DNA of 64,000 bases, from the NCBI GenBank assembly GCA_009760855.2, contig WPIO01000059.1, positions 2,108,001 to 2,172,000 of the forward strand, written 5' to 3'. A program made the translations under genes and the position numbers. Shown here piece by piece: positions 36,466 to 47,421 of the stretch (the first letter of the stretch is position 1; every line of letters begins with the position of its first letter). Origin of the DNA: Cristatella mucedo (taxonomy: Eukaryota; Bryozoa; Phylactolaemata; Cristatellidae). The notes under the pieces were generated by a model. It did not search any database and had not been told where the DNA came from. It saw only the letters and a program-made list of their open reading frames with translations.

Positions 36466-36640
36466 ATCCTAGCTGATTAAACAGCCTCTTTTTGTATGGC
36501 GACAGAAGAGCCTTTTACGGCTATCACCACCGCTTGCAGTGGCGATAAAGGATCGCCCACCGCAGGAATCGAACCCACGACCTCGGTCCCGAGGTCGTGA
36601 AAGCAACCGCCTTACCTAGTGCGTGCCATCACGGCTCACC
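36466..36640 (-). mobile_element. SINE-T nested in SINE-L
   Basis: Full-length reverse copy from TAAATCCTAGCTGATTAAAC to CCATCACGGCTCACC. GTATTCCTA on the left and GTACTCCTA on the right look like a 9-bp target duplication with one change. Confidence 0.88.
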
Positions 36641-36685
36641 GTACTCCTAGGGCACTATGCAAGTGAATTAGATTGTATCGTGAAC
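36641..36685 (+). mobile_element. SINE-L, right part
   Basis: Resumes the LINE-type tail: ACTCCTAGGGCACTATGCAA, GTGAATTAGATT. Confidence 0.75.
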
Positions 36686-36984
36686 CCGAAGTAGCACAGC
36701 TTTAGTGCAATAGTAAGCTCAATCATCTCAATTTGGAATTCGCTTGATTTTAGTCCTGGGTTGACTAGCTCTTTACCCGTCGAAAATAACCACCGAAGGT
36801 TCAGTTCAGTGTCGGTCTCCAAAGTGTTTTTCCTTAGAGCAAAGAAATGATGTTTGCAGAGACCTAAAACTGCCACCATGCTGCTACGCATTACAAGTTT
36901 ACGACAATTTTTTGTAGACGCTCGTTGATGAAAATTTAATTACACTTGTCGTCACTAAGGTGCGCCTTTCTCAAAGACTGTTAG
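36686..36984. other. Unrecognised sequence
   Basis: A minus-strand ORF (36891-36655) has no recognisable motif. Confidence 0.35.
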
Positions 36985-37080
36985 ATGTTGCCTTAGGGCA
37001 TACATAACGTGCCTAGAGATAGATAGATTTAGCTCTCTGAGGGCGCTTTATCAAGAGTGTTATTATTATTATTTTGAGAG
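36985..37080 (+). mobile_element. Solo L2-A tail
   Basis: CGTGCCTAGAGATAGATAGA, TTTAGCTCTCTGAGGGCGCT and ATT repeats. Confidence 0.8.
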
Positions 37081-37852
37081 CGATGTGCAAATTTATTATT
37101 TATATTATTATTATTCATGCTACAATGCTCGGTAAATCAGCGACTGGCTTGCGTGCAGCAGATCTTGCCTTAATTTTGGTCATGCTACACTTTAAGAGAC
37201 TCTCGCCGACTCTCGCGGGGTATTCGCAGCTTTTGGTTTACACCCTGCAGCAGACACAAGTAGTCATTGAATGAAGCCGCAGTTCCGAAAAACGAGTCCG
37301 AAGGCGAGGTAGAGGAAGCATTCGAGAAAGGGCTGTGTTTTTATTGAGACAGATCATTAAAATATCCTAACCTAAGTACAATTATTATGAATTTATTTCT
37401 CTTCTGCAACGACGCGGAACTTTTCCATTACTCCAGCGAGCTAGCGGGGAGCGAGGGAGAAGCGCTGCACCGGAAAAACCGGCATTTCCGCCTCTGCCAA
37501 TTAATTTATTTGAGTCTATTTTAAAGATTCATTCAAGCGTTTTATTTTACTTAAAAATTTGGTGCGCTTGCAGAGTCGGGAATGAGATTGGCCTAGTGTA
37601 TGGAGGAGAACTCGCGATGGGAAAACCAAGAGGGAACCTTCACTCACGGCAAGATATGAAAGGCCGGATAGGAAGGAAGCCGTGTCAAATGCAGCAGTGC
37701 CAGTACTGAAGACGCGAAGCTATAAGACATATGACCGGTGCAAAAGTACTAAATAAGCGGATAGCATTATGCCGCACAATTTTTTGTCCCTAGGTAATTG
37801 CCCAAGCTAATGCAGTATACACAACGGCCATTATTTTCGCCTTTGACGATTT
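37081..37852. other. Unrecognised AT-rich sequence
   Basis: No conserved ORF or repeat. Confidence 0.4.
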
Positions 37853-37962
37853 CTGTAATAATAATAATAATAATGCACTTGGTAAAGCTCCCTCAGAGAA
37901 CCCAATCTCTTTCTAGGTGCTTTACATTTGCTGCAAAGGGAAATACAATTGAATGCTGTAGC
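37853..37962 (-). mobile_element. L2-A LINE 3' end
   Basis: (TAA)n, GCACTTGGTAAAGCTCCC, TCTTTCTAGGTGCTTTACAT and GAATGCTG in reverse. Confidence 0.85.
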
Positions 37963-38189
37963 CTTAAATAGACCGGCCACGTTGGCGCAGAAGCGCAGCC
38001 CATGTTGCCCACTGAAAAAAGTTGGAGAAAAGTTGGTTACTCTTTCTGCGATCTGTTACTTTCACACTTACATCCAACAAGTGGCATTACTCGATTGCCT
38101 ACATGTCAGAATATCAGCATTCAACATGGTAAGACCAAGGTCACTAGTGATCAGATCGGTGGGGTCTTTCTAGCTGGGAATATAGATTT

Positions 38190-38358
38190 CTCTCCTAAAT
38201 AAATAAGTAAGTACAATTCATATCTAAAACACTCTAAAAGAACTTGATCTCTATCCAGGCGCTTCACATAGACCGAAGGGCTTGATCTTTAACCACGTCT
38301 CACATACAGTCACTCTGACTTCAGTCGGGGCGAGCACCTTTACCACTGGGCCAAACCA
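38190..38358 (-). mobile_element. SINE-L, reverse copy
   Basis: Reverse LINE-type tail (AGAACTTGATCTCTATCCAG, GCGCTTCACATAGACCG) then a degraded head with GGGGCGAGCACCTTTACCAC. Confidence 0.65.
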
Positions 38359-38966
38359 CACTCTGAACGGCACTCAGAGAAGAATTTGTGAGATTGAAAC
38401 CTCTTCAGTAGAATCTGTGAGATTAGATCTAAAATATCTTCCTCGCTATCTGACAGGTTGCTCACTCCTAAAGATGGCCGATCCCTATCCAGAGGAGCCG
38501 GACAGCTTGGTTCTGATGGGCGCATGGGTGCTGAGGGCCGTGTGGTACTGAGGCGTAGGGTGGAGGAATGCGATGATGCATGATGGGATTGAGCGCTCAG
38601 AGCAGTGCAGTACTGAGACATTGGATGGAGGAACGTATTGGTGCATCATGGGAGGCACGGTGCGGCCAGTTCAATGCTAGCAGCAGGTACAGGATGCACA
38701 CGTGGCAGTTGCTTGAGTAGTCACTGGGTTCCTGCCAACTTTTTGGGATGCCAAGTTCGCGGCTCTCTTTACTCCGCTGTGCCAGCCTGTAAAGACACCA
38801 GAATTATAAGAATGAAAAACGGAATTTCTCGCATTACCTAAAGTCGGGCAAGAAACTGTACCTAGCGAGCAGCAATAGTTTACCTTACCTGGAGCAGAGC
38901 CTCTCCACGTGCCCAGTTGCCATTGGCCCAGAGCTAAGCTTGGATACCTCAGTTAGAGGTAATGAA
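38359..38966. other. Unrecognised sequence with an imperfect tandem duplication
   Basis: The GTACTGAGGCGTAGGGTGGA (about 38544) and GTACTGAGACATTGGATGGA (about 38610) segments are diverged duplicates that both continue into GGAA(T/C)G..TGATGCATGATGGGA-like sequence. No gene recognised. Confidence 0.45.
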
Positions 38967-40165
38967 AATAAAAATAATAATTATACATTTGGTATAGCAC
39001 CCTCAGATAACTCAATCTCCTTCTAGTTACTTTACATTTGCTGCAAAGGATAACATGGCTAGGGGTGACGACGAGCTTAACATGGTTGGGGCGACTTGCA
39101 CATGGTCAGCATGCCAATATGGCTAGTGGCAGCATGCACAGTCAGTACACATAAGCACATAGAGGACGAATCGCACGGATCAGCGAAATGCTATGATAAA
39201 TACATGTGTTTTTAGTTTCTTTTAAACTTTGGTCAATTCAGAGAATGTCGTGACTCAAGTCAGAAGTAAATTCCAGGATTTGGGACCATGCGAACTAAAA
39301 GCACGGTCTCCAAAGGATGAGGTTTGAGGTTCGTACGACGTATAGGTATGCGATTAGATTCCAAAAAGCGAGTGGTACCATGCTTAGCCTGGTGGGACAG
39401 TAGATCTGATACTTAGTCTAGAGCCAAATAATGAATGAAGAGACTTAAATGTACGGGACAAAACCTTTAAGTCGATGCGTTGCTTGACTGGAAGCCAGTG
39501 CAGGTCGGCGAGAAGTGGTGTGATTTGGCAACTTCAACGCTCGCGACGTGCAAGCCTTTGCTGCTAGTTTTGCACAGGCTGTAAGTGCCTGACTGCACAG
39601 GCCGGTAGATCAGCAAGCAGTGAGTTACAAAAGTCGAGGTGGGATGTCACAAATGCATGGACCAATTGAGATGTGGTATATCCGTCTAAGCAAGCCCAAA
39701 CTCTAGCATTGCTGTGAAGCTAAAAGTAGGCAGACTTGAGTGTGTAGCTGATGTGTCGTCTAATGGAAGGTCACTTTGGAAGAGAACACCCAGATTACGC
39801 CTAGAATGTCTAGAGCCATTGCAATGCAGTGCCAGCGATGCCCAGGCGAGATGAGAGGCGCTCACGAAGAACTTAGGGAGCTATGGTATCAAAAGCTACC
39901 AAAAGATCTAGCAAAACAACCAGATAGACCATCTAAGTCTGCATTCCTAAGTAGGTCGTTATAAACCGGAAGCAATGCCGACTTTTTCGAGTGATTAGCT
40001 TTAAAACAAGACTGGAACTAACTAGCAAGGTCTGAAGTTTCAACATATTAGTGCAGCTGATCTACCACGACTCATTCCAGTGTCTTTGCTAGGAACGTCA
40101 AAAGGGATTTCAGAGTGCAGATGTAAACGGTGGTCATCTAGGGTGTCCTTAAAGCGTAGGGTAAT
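38967..40165 (-). mobile_element. L2-A LINE, long degraded copy
   Basis: Reverse tail and 3' UTR, C-terminal region (reverse of [15 protein letters not shown] near 39480) and thumb. 39820-39965 has reverse RT sequence upstream of the B box (GATGCCCAGGCGAGATGAGA). Heavily mutated, with a deletion near 39790. Confidence 0.85.
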
Positions 40166-40855
40166 AATAACAATTATGGTAACAATTTTTTTATAGCGCC
40201 TCAGAGACCGTAACGTTTCTCTATGCACTATAAAAATGCTTTGATGGAAGCATTTCAATATGGTTATAAATGACATGAGCAGCATCGGCGCGCATAAGCT
40301 CACATAAAGAACTAACAAATGCCGTGAGGAATAAATGCATTCTAAACTTACAGTGAAATGTCGTCAAATCAGGCGACGTTGAGACGTCAGTCAAAAGTGA
40401 GTCCCAGGCTTAGGGAGAATACGAACCAAAGGTACGGTCTTCAAAGGATGGGAGGCTGTTTAGAGGCTCAGCTGACTCAGCTCGAGTCAAAAGAGCCGGC
40501 GGTAGTCTGCTTAGGTCGGCTGGAGACAGAGAATGAAAGCATCTAAAAGCGAGTGAAAAACCCTGTAATCGATACGTTGCTTCGTGAGGAGACAGTGTAG
40601 GTAGGCTACAAATGGCGTAATCTGGCGATTGCTGCATTCTCAACGGACAAGCCTAGCTGCTGAGTTTTGGACCAACTGCCTTACTTCTTTTGCCAGAAGA
40701 CCTGCAGGTAGTGAGTTTCAAAAGTCAAGGCGGCATTCAAAAAATGTATGGACCATCTTGGATATAGTATCCCTGTCTAAGCAGGCCAGAATTTTCTCAA
40801 TTTTATCTACCTCACGATTCTTTCTTGGACCCGGATGCTTCTTTCCATTGACTAT
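40166..40855 (-). mobile_element. L2-A-related LINE, divergent subfamily
   Basis: Tail TAATAATAACAATTATGG, then AGCGCCTCAGAGACCGTAACG..TCTCTATGCACT differs from other A copies. The body encodes the reverse of LQWFRSL-type C-terminal sequence up to GACAAGCCTAGCTGCTGAGT and beyond. Confidence 0.75.
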
Positions 40856-41085
40856 GCTCCCACGCTTCTTTTCATGATCATTCTAGGACTTTTTCCACAA
40901 CCGGCTCACGTGATTCCCTGACGTAATGTATCAACGCCATTCGCGCTTAGGTGGCGACTAACGTCCTGATGCTCATCGATCATAAGACCGGCGAAACTGT
41001 TATGGGTCAACCCAGTTTCATCTGAAAGTTGTAAACTTAACCTTATAATTGTTTAAGGTAGCATCTATCTGCAACAAAGCCATAG
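40856..41085. other. Unrecognised sequence
   Basis: No motif found. Confidence 0.4.
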
Positions 41086-42565
41086 AGACTATATAGGTGT
41101 TACCCAGGAGAGTTTTGTATAGCGCACTCACAGCCTAAACGGCTTTCGGTACGCATTCGGTAGCCAACAGACTTCGTCTCACGCAATAAAGAGAAAGTGG
41201 GAAACGTAGCAGATTCAGCAGAGCAGTTGAGGTGATGAGTAGCATGGAAGTAGCAGCCCGGGACTGCCGGAAAGGATGTGCCATAATTGGCAGCAGGAGA
41301 GTAGTTGTTGTTGCATTACCACCGTGGAAGTGAGTTCCACAGTCTAGGACCTGCAAAGCTATAGCTTCTGTCGCCAAGTCTTTAAGCAGGAATGCAGCAC
41401 CTAATTTATTGTCCATACAGGATATGAGGGCAGAGGAAGCTGAAATTGGTACAGCAGATCAGCTAGACATGGGGAAGCCAAGCCGTGACGGGCCTTGTGG
41501 GTCAGCATAAGAACTTTGTTCTGTATCCGTTGATCAAGTGGCCGCCAGCATGGCTCTTTTAGCAAAGGAGACACATGGTCTAACCTCTGTGATTTTAAAA
41601 CTAGCCTTGAAGCTATATTCATAGCCAACAGTAGTGGCCTAGTGACTTCTTTCGGTAGCCCAGCCAAGAGGAAATTACAACAATCTAGCTAGAAATTACA
41701 AGCAAGTCTGAAAACAAACAGAAACTAATGAAGCAGAACTAAGGACCTAACTAAAGTGTTTGCAAGCCACCGTCGAAGACAGTTCATAATCTTAGATCGG
41801 GTCAGACGGGATTGCTAGCTCTGGAAGCAATCTTTTGAATGAAGCTTTTAAAATTTAGGCAGTAGCAGAAGGCGACGCCTAAATGTCGAGCACGTGGCGA
41901 CGGTCGCACAGCAGCGTCGCTTATGAAAAACAAAGCCTTCTAGTTCAGCAGGACGGACGTGCTTCTAGTTTAGCCACACGCTTAGGGCGTCCTATCAGCA
42001 GCAGTTCAGTTTAATCGTCGCTTAGTTCCAAGAAGTTTGTCGACATCCAAGATCGAATATCGGCTAGGCAAGCATCCAGTTTATGAGTTGCTGCAGCAAA
42101 TTTCGACTGTTTAAATGACAAATACAACTGCTCTTCGTCAGCATAAAAGTGAGCTCCTATTCCACGGGCCTTAATCACTTTTCCCAGAGGTCGAGTATAA
42201 ACGGAGAACACCAAGGGACCGAGCACGGACCCTTAAGGGACTCCACAGGTGATTGGTCGGGTGGATGAGACCTGAACCCCACACGATGCGGATTGCTCAC
42301 AAATACGATTTAAACCACGACAGCGCCTCGTCTGCCAGACCGGTTGTTGTTCTCAATCATTCAAATAGGACATCGTGATTAATGGTGTCGAAGCAGTGGA
42401 TAGATCCAGCAGCGCAAGGGCACGTGACATTCCGTCATTGTTGCTGCAAAGGACGTCACACGGTTACACGGAGGAAAAAGAAAGCAGTTTCAGTGGAGTG
42501 CTGCCTCTTGAACCCCGATTGAAATTTTTCTGGCATTTCATCTGATGACGTCTGGTAACGTCTGG
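41086..42565 (-). mobile_element. L2-B LINE, about 1.5 kb
   Basis: Reverse copy from the 3' UTR (CCCAGGAGAGTTTTGTATAG) through the C-terminal domain (LPKEVTRPLLLAMNIASRLV, LLKEPCWRPLDQRIQNKVLM) to the RT core. The B-box region [19 protein letters not shown] and C box [10 protein letters not shown] are visible; Glu (42136-42134) replaces the second Asp. 42530 has [15 protein letters not shown]. It ends before NYRPVS. Confidence 0.92.
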
Positions 42566-42779
42566 TGACGACTGCCTGTAATATAAGCTTACTACTCCAA
42601 AAAAAACTGGCCATTGACGAGCACATTTCCCAACTTTTAAGTAGCCCCAATTTCATTTATGGAACATTGCCAAAATCAGGGCAAGGGTTTATAAGAGTAC
42701 AACAGCCAAACTAGTTCTCACTCTCATAACATCGCGTCCAAATTATTTCCATTTATTTTGATCATAACTCCGGCATGTG

Positions 42780-43476
42780 ACCTTCATTGTGTGCAGCTGG
42801 TGCAACACTTGGTGGCTCATTTGGTCTGTCGTCGGGCGCGTATCTGTCACATCACGCCATCATAGCTGCCACATCACACCGTACTTCTGTCTCGGCTTCA
42901 CTGGCTCACGATTGAGCATCAAATCCACTTGAAGATCCTCAGTCTAGCTTACAGGTCGCTTCACTCGCTAGCACCAGCCTTCATGTCCTTGACCTCTTTG
43001 CTCCTCCACAGTGTACTCTCGAACCACCTGCTTCTCGGCATCTAGTAGTCTCGGCGTGTCCCGCACTAAAGTGAAATCTGGTGTGATCAAGCCTTCAGCT
43101 TGTGTGCGCCAAAAGTCGGGAAATATTTAAGCGTCAGCTGAAGACGCATCTGTTCAGGTTCAGCTCTCCGTGCGGCCCAGTGAACTCGTCTTTTTAGCTT
43201 TCCAGTGTACTTTGAGTGCATATCTGGGCACGATTTAAAGCATATTACTACCCATATGAACTAAAAGCCAGTGGCTATGACTATCTTTCGGTTTTATTTA
43301 GCAGTCTAGCCTCAGCAAAGGTTCTTTTTATTTCTTTCACATGCTTGACACTGTGCATGTCAATTACCCTTGGATACCGATTTTCTTGCAGCAAGCTGGA
43401 AAGCGTCAGGATTAAGATTAAGTACTTCTACGGTGCTGTGCAAATGACGTATTTCTACTACTACTACTATTATTAA
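42780..43476 (+). mobile_element. L2-like LINE, divergent, 5'-truncated
   Basis: Starts in the VQHLVAHLVCRRARICHITPS-like region; a degraded [19 protein letters not shown] follows. The tail has AAGCGTCAGGATTAAGATTA, AGTACTTCTACGGTGCTGTG and (CTA/ATT)n. More diverged than the A copies. Confidence 0.75.
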
Positions 43477-44440
43477 GAGTTCACTTGCAGTGTCCGCTGG
43501 TGAAACAAAGTACACAGGGGATTTTCTTGATACCCGGCACGCCAAAGTATGTTTTCTAGGCCTCTTATATCTTTTTTGGATTACCCATGACGCCTTGTTT
43601 TGAGCCCGAGTTCCTCGGGTGCTCAACGATGATATCGCATGCTCTGAACGTTATCTTGGTTTTGACACTGTTGGAATGACGCTTTCGCCATCTGCATTTT
43701 CGCTCTTGTCTTGATAAATTGTCTACACACATGGCAAAATGCACAGGTTCGAGCAGCCTCTTGGTGCGATGTCAACTAAATATGCCTATTCATTATCCTC
43801 CTAACCTGCGATATGAAGGAACCTAAATGTTTCGCTTGTAACTTAAATGACACGTGTACTCTGGCACTTCTATGGCTACTACTCTATATTGTTAGGTGCG
43901 CATAGCCTTCATAAATTTGGGTTCGGCAGAAAGCGTGCTGTATGTGCAAACCCCACACCTAAACCGTACCTAGCAGCAAAATCTGAGACTTTAAAACTAT
44001 CATTGTAACTGCTGAAGTAAAGGTTTAGCGAAGGGATAGCTGCTCCTATTCGCTTGTTGGCACTAGGGATGAGGAAAACATGATTTGTACCCAGGGAAAA
44101 TATTTAAATATGACTCAGAGTGTCATAACTAACACAATCTCTCTCACCGGTCAGCTTGCAACGGAAGTATTACCTAATAGTAAATTACTTCTCAAATGCT
44201 CTCTGACGTTGATTAGTCGATCGAAGTAGCTGCTGGCGTATAAGTCTGTCGCTTCAGTGACAAAGGGTAAATGCTATTATTAGGCAGCCAGTAAGTATTT
44301 GTATTTTCAAAGTCTAACTCCAGCTGATCGAGTCGGATGCTATTCCGTGATAAATCTTTGTACCGTGTCGCAAAGCTGCTATAATCAAGTGTAATGTACC
44401 TTTGTGTGTAGCACCACAAAGCCACAAGGACTGATTGGGT
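43477..44440. other. Unrecognised AT-rich sequence
   Basis: Short ORFs on the minus strand have no known motif. Confidence 0.4.
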
Positions 44441-45905
44441 GTTAGCTCGAGTTTTCTATAGTGAACCAAACCCTTACCGGCTTTCGGTGCGAATAGGGTA
44501 GCCAACTGACCACCTCATACAACAAAGAGAAAGTGAGAAGCCTAAATGAGTCAGGAGGACTGTCGGGAAAGTGAGCATGACGAAAGTAGCAGCTCAGGAC
44601 GGCTGGATAGAACGTGTCGCACACCGAACCAGGAGAGTAGGCGTGGTTTCGAAAAATTTGTGGAAGTGAGTTCCATAGTTTACGCAGTACGGAGTCAAAG
44701 CTTCTTTCGCCAATGGTCTTTAAGCGGAGGATTAGATCAGCTAATTTATCGTCCGTACATGACCTGGGGGCACGAGGAGGTGGAAACTGGTGCAGCAGTT
44801 CAGAAAGATTGAGTTCTCTAAAGGTGCTGTATTTTTAGTCTATTATTATTATGAAGCAGCAAAACCGTTGTGGGTCAGCGTGAGAACTTAGCTCTCTATC
44901 CTTTGATCAATCGGCAGTCACCAAAACTCTTTTAGCAAAGGAGACACACGGTCAGACCTCTGGAGTTTGTAAACCAGCCTTTGCAGCCACACTCATAGCC
45001 GACTGCAGTGGACCTTGGGGCTTGTTCCGGTAGCCTAGCCAACAAAGAATTACAATAATTTAGCCGAGAAGGAACTAAGGAGCTAGTTTAAGTTTATAGA
45101 AAGCCACCGTGGTAGACGCTACTTCGTCTTAGACAGGGATGGAAAGTGATGGCTAGCTGTTAAAGCAGTCTTTATGATGAAGCTTTTAAACTTAAAATTG
45201 TTATCAACGATTACACCTAAATTCCGAAGACACGTTGACGATTGCACAACAGCATCACCTATCAGAAGAGAGAAGTCTCCTAGTCGAACCGGTCTTGAGG
45301 GTTCGGGTTTGCCAGCGTTTAGTTTTTTAAGAAAACTGGCCTACATCCAGGATCAAATGTTCGCAAGGCAAGCAATCAGTTTATTAGTTACTGCAGCAGA
45401 TACCTTGAATGAAAAATTTAGCGGGTGATCATCACCATCACGTGGTGAAAGCCCAACCCATGGGCCCCTATCACTTTTCGAAGAGGCTCGCTGTTAATGG
45501 AGAACAGCCAAGAATCGAGGACGGGGGTTTGTGGAACTCCGCAGGTGACTGGTCTGCTGGATTACACGTAGCCAGCACACGACACGGATTGAGCACTGTC
45601 GGACAGGTGCGATGTAAACCATGCCGTTGCCTGGTATGCCTATCCGATCATTGATCTAAATAGTTCAAGTAGAATATCGTGATCAATAGTGATGAACACA
45701 GCTGACTGATCAACCGGGGTTAGGGCAGTAACAGTATCGTCATCTTTGCTGGTCGCCGGTCACGCTGAGAGCAGTTTCGGCGGAATTGTACCGCTAGAAT
45801 CCCGACTGAAATTTTTCTGACAATTCATTCTTGTCGGCTTATTGTACAAGCTGCTTAGCTACAATCTTCTAGAGAATCTCGTACAGAGAAGGAAGGCTGG
45901 AGACT
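44441..45905 (-). mobile_element. L2-B LINE, degraded about 1.5 kb copy
   Basis: Reverse C-terminal region (CYFRHAHFPDSPPDS equivalents), RT thumb and the FQSGF and ILEKIVAKQL blocks near 45800-45890. The catalytic box region near 45440 no longer reads as YADD. A short LINE tail is inserted at 44812. Confidence 0.85.
44812..44863 (+). mobile_element. Solo L2-A tail inside L2-B
   Basis: AGATTGAGTTCTCTAAAGGT, GCTGTATTTTTAGTC and (TAT)n interrupt the reverse L2-B copy between CAGCAGTTCAG and GAAGCAGC. Confidence 0.7.
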
Positions 45906-46266
45906 AGGCAAGTTTTTGCTGGGACCTCTGAATCCAATCAAGACTTTCGTAAGTTTAGGTCGCACGATGGTCAATTTCAAAGACTGGAAAAACCCGGCTA
46001 TTCATAGAAGGTTTCAAGGTCCGAGTTTCGTTTGGAAGAACTAAGTTTGTCTTCCAGTGAAAACCAGACAGGGAATGGTACAGGGTCTTTAGACCAGATC
46101 TTTTTACTAGGCTAACGGCTAACTTAACGGCAGCCATTTCCCACATAGAAACCTCACGCAATGTCTTAAGCCAGGTCACAGGTTGTGACTAAACACTAGC
46201 CTTAGTTAGAGGTCGCTTTAAAGAAGCACAAACACACACAGAGTTGATGTTTGTGCATTTCATCAA
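45906..46266. other. Unrecognised sequence
   Basis: A 74-codon minus ORF (46179-45955) follows the LINE copy. It might be upstream L2-B sequence but no motif supports that. Confidence 0.3.
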
Positions 46267-46428
46267 CGAAGAGAACCGGATACACCCAGCGGTTAAGGTG
46301 CTGGCCTCGACCAAGGTCGTGGGTTCGAGCACCTTTCCGTACGTGAAGCGCCTGAATAGAGATAAAGTTCTTCTAGGGGGCGATACAAATTATATATATA
46401 TAAATATATATATATATATTATATATAA
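46267..46428 (+). mobile_element. SINE-L with (TA)n end
   Basis: A-box-like AGCGGTTAAGGTGCTGG, B box GTCGTGGGTTCGAGCAC, LINE-type tail GAAGCGCCTGAATAGAGATA, AAGTTCTTCTAGGGGGCGAT, then about 45 bp of TA repeats. Confidence 0.85.
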
Positions 46429-47366
46429 AGGTATCGTCCGACTCGCTCAGTGAATATCCGAGAGTGAGACCTGTCAGAGTAGGCACGAAAATGACTCACC
46501 GTCTTTGCAATTTTTTCCTCCGAGTGGCGGGGCTTCATTTTTCAAGTCATAAAACTTCTAATGCAGGGATACATACAGATTTGACCCTTTATTAAATCCA
46601 TTTAACAAAATTCTCCCCCCCCCCGTATTATGTGACACGGATGCCCTGAAACTAATATAAGACAGACAGAGCTTCTCAACGCCGCATCAGGAACTAAACG
46701 GAGCTTAGCCACAACTAAAAAGGTAGATAAATATTCCACGACGTGAATAAAAAACGAACAAGAGCATGCCAGACTAACTTCAAGCAAATAAAATACCTGA
46801 ATCCCGCCGCTTGGGCTAAGCAGATGTACACTTCTCTGCCTGCCGGTCGGCCTGACCGGACCTCTTCCCTCTCTCTGTCTCTTTTACCTTGGCTAAATCA
46901 AATCGTACTCTGCCCGTGAGTTGCTCACGTCCACCAACGAATACATCCGCCGACACACCGTCCCCTAAATGAATAGAGACTCGACCTTTGCTAATATCTT
47001 GCCGCGTTCGATTTCCTAATTCCATACTACCTCTCATAAGCAGGACTCGAATGCTGATCATTCTCCTTATACCATCGCCTGAGTCTGAGCGGTGCACCGT
47101 CCCGGCGAATGAATAGAGAACCAATCACGAGAGGAAGGGCGACCGTCGCCAGCTTCTGCCTCGGGCGAGACGCAGGGAGCTCACGGAGCAGCAACGGCGC
47201 TCGCACGCTCGGCGGCGGGCCAGGCATCGGCAAACGCGCCTGAGCAGCTAGGCGACAGGGCCACGACGACAGGTCCACGACGAGACCAAGCAGCCACGAG
47301 AGGAGGCAGAGCAGCAGGAGGCTGACCGAGCACAAAACAAGCCAGAATGCTACTGAAACCTGTTAA
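46429..47366. other. Downstream flank of the propeller gene, nothing certain
   Basis: 46430-46800 is AT-rich. 47030-47340 is GC-rich and could be 3' UTR. Minus-strand ORFs here have no conserved motif. Confidence 0.35.
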
Positions 47367-47421
47367 CCGCAATCACAGTCAGGCGAGGACGAAAGACCGC
47401 AATCACAGTCAGGCGAGGACG
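47367..47421. repeat. 30-bp tandem duplication over a stop codon
   Basis: CCGCAATCACAGTCAGGCGA (with GGACG) at 47367 repeats at 47397 with a period of 30 bp. The stop codon of the minus-strand propeller ORF lies in the right-hand copy, so the unit duplicated the end of the gene, with a second in-frame-looking stop 30 bp on. Confidence 0.95.

Noticed and set aside
46267-46360. Possible tRNA genes with good A and B boxes (also 1352, 4547, 26249, 36346, 61545)
   Set aside because: No cloverleaf closes, and each head is fused to a family-specific tail and repeated; these are tRNA-derived SINEs.
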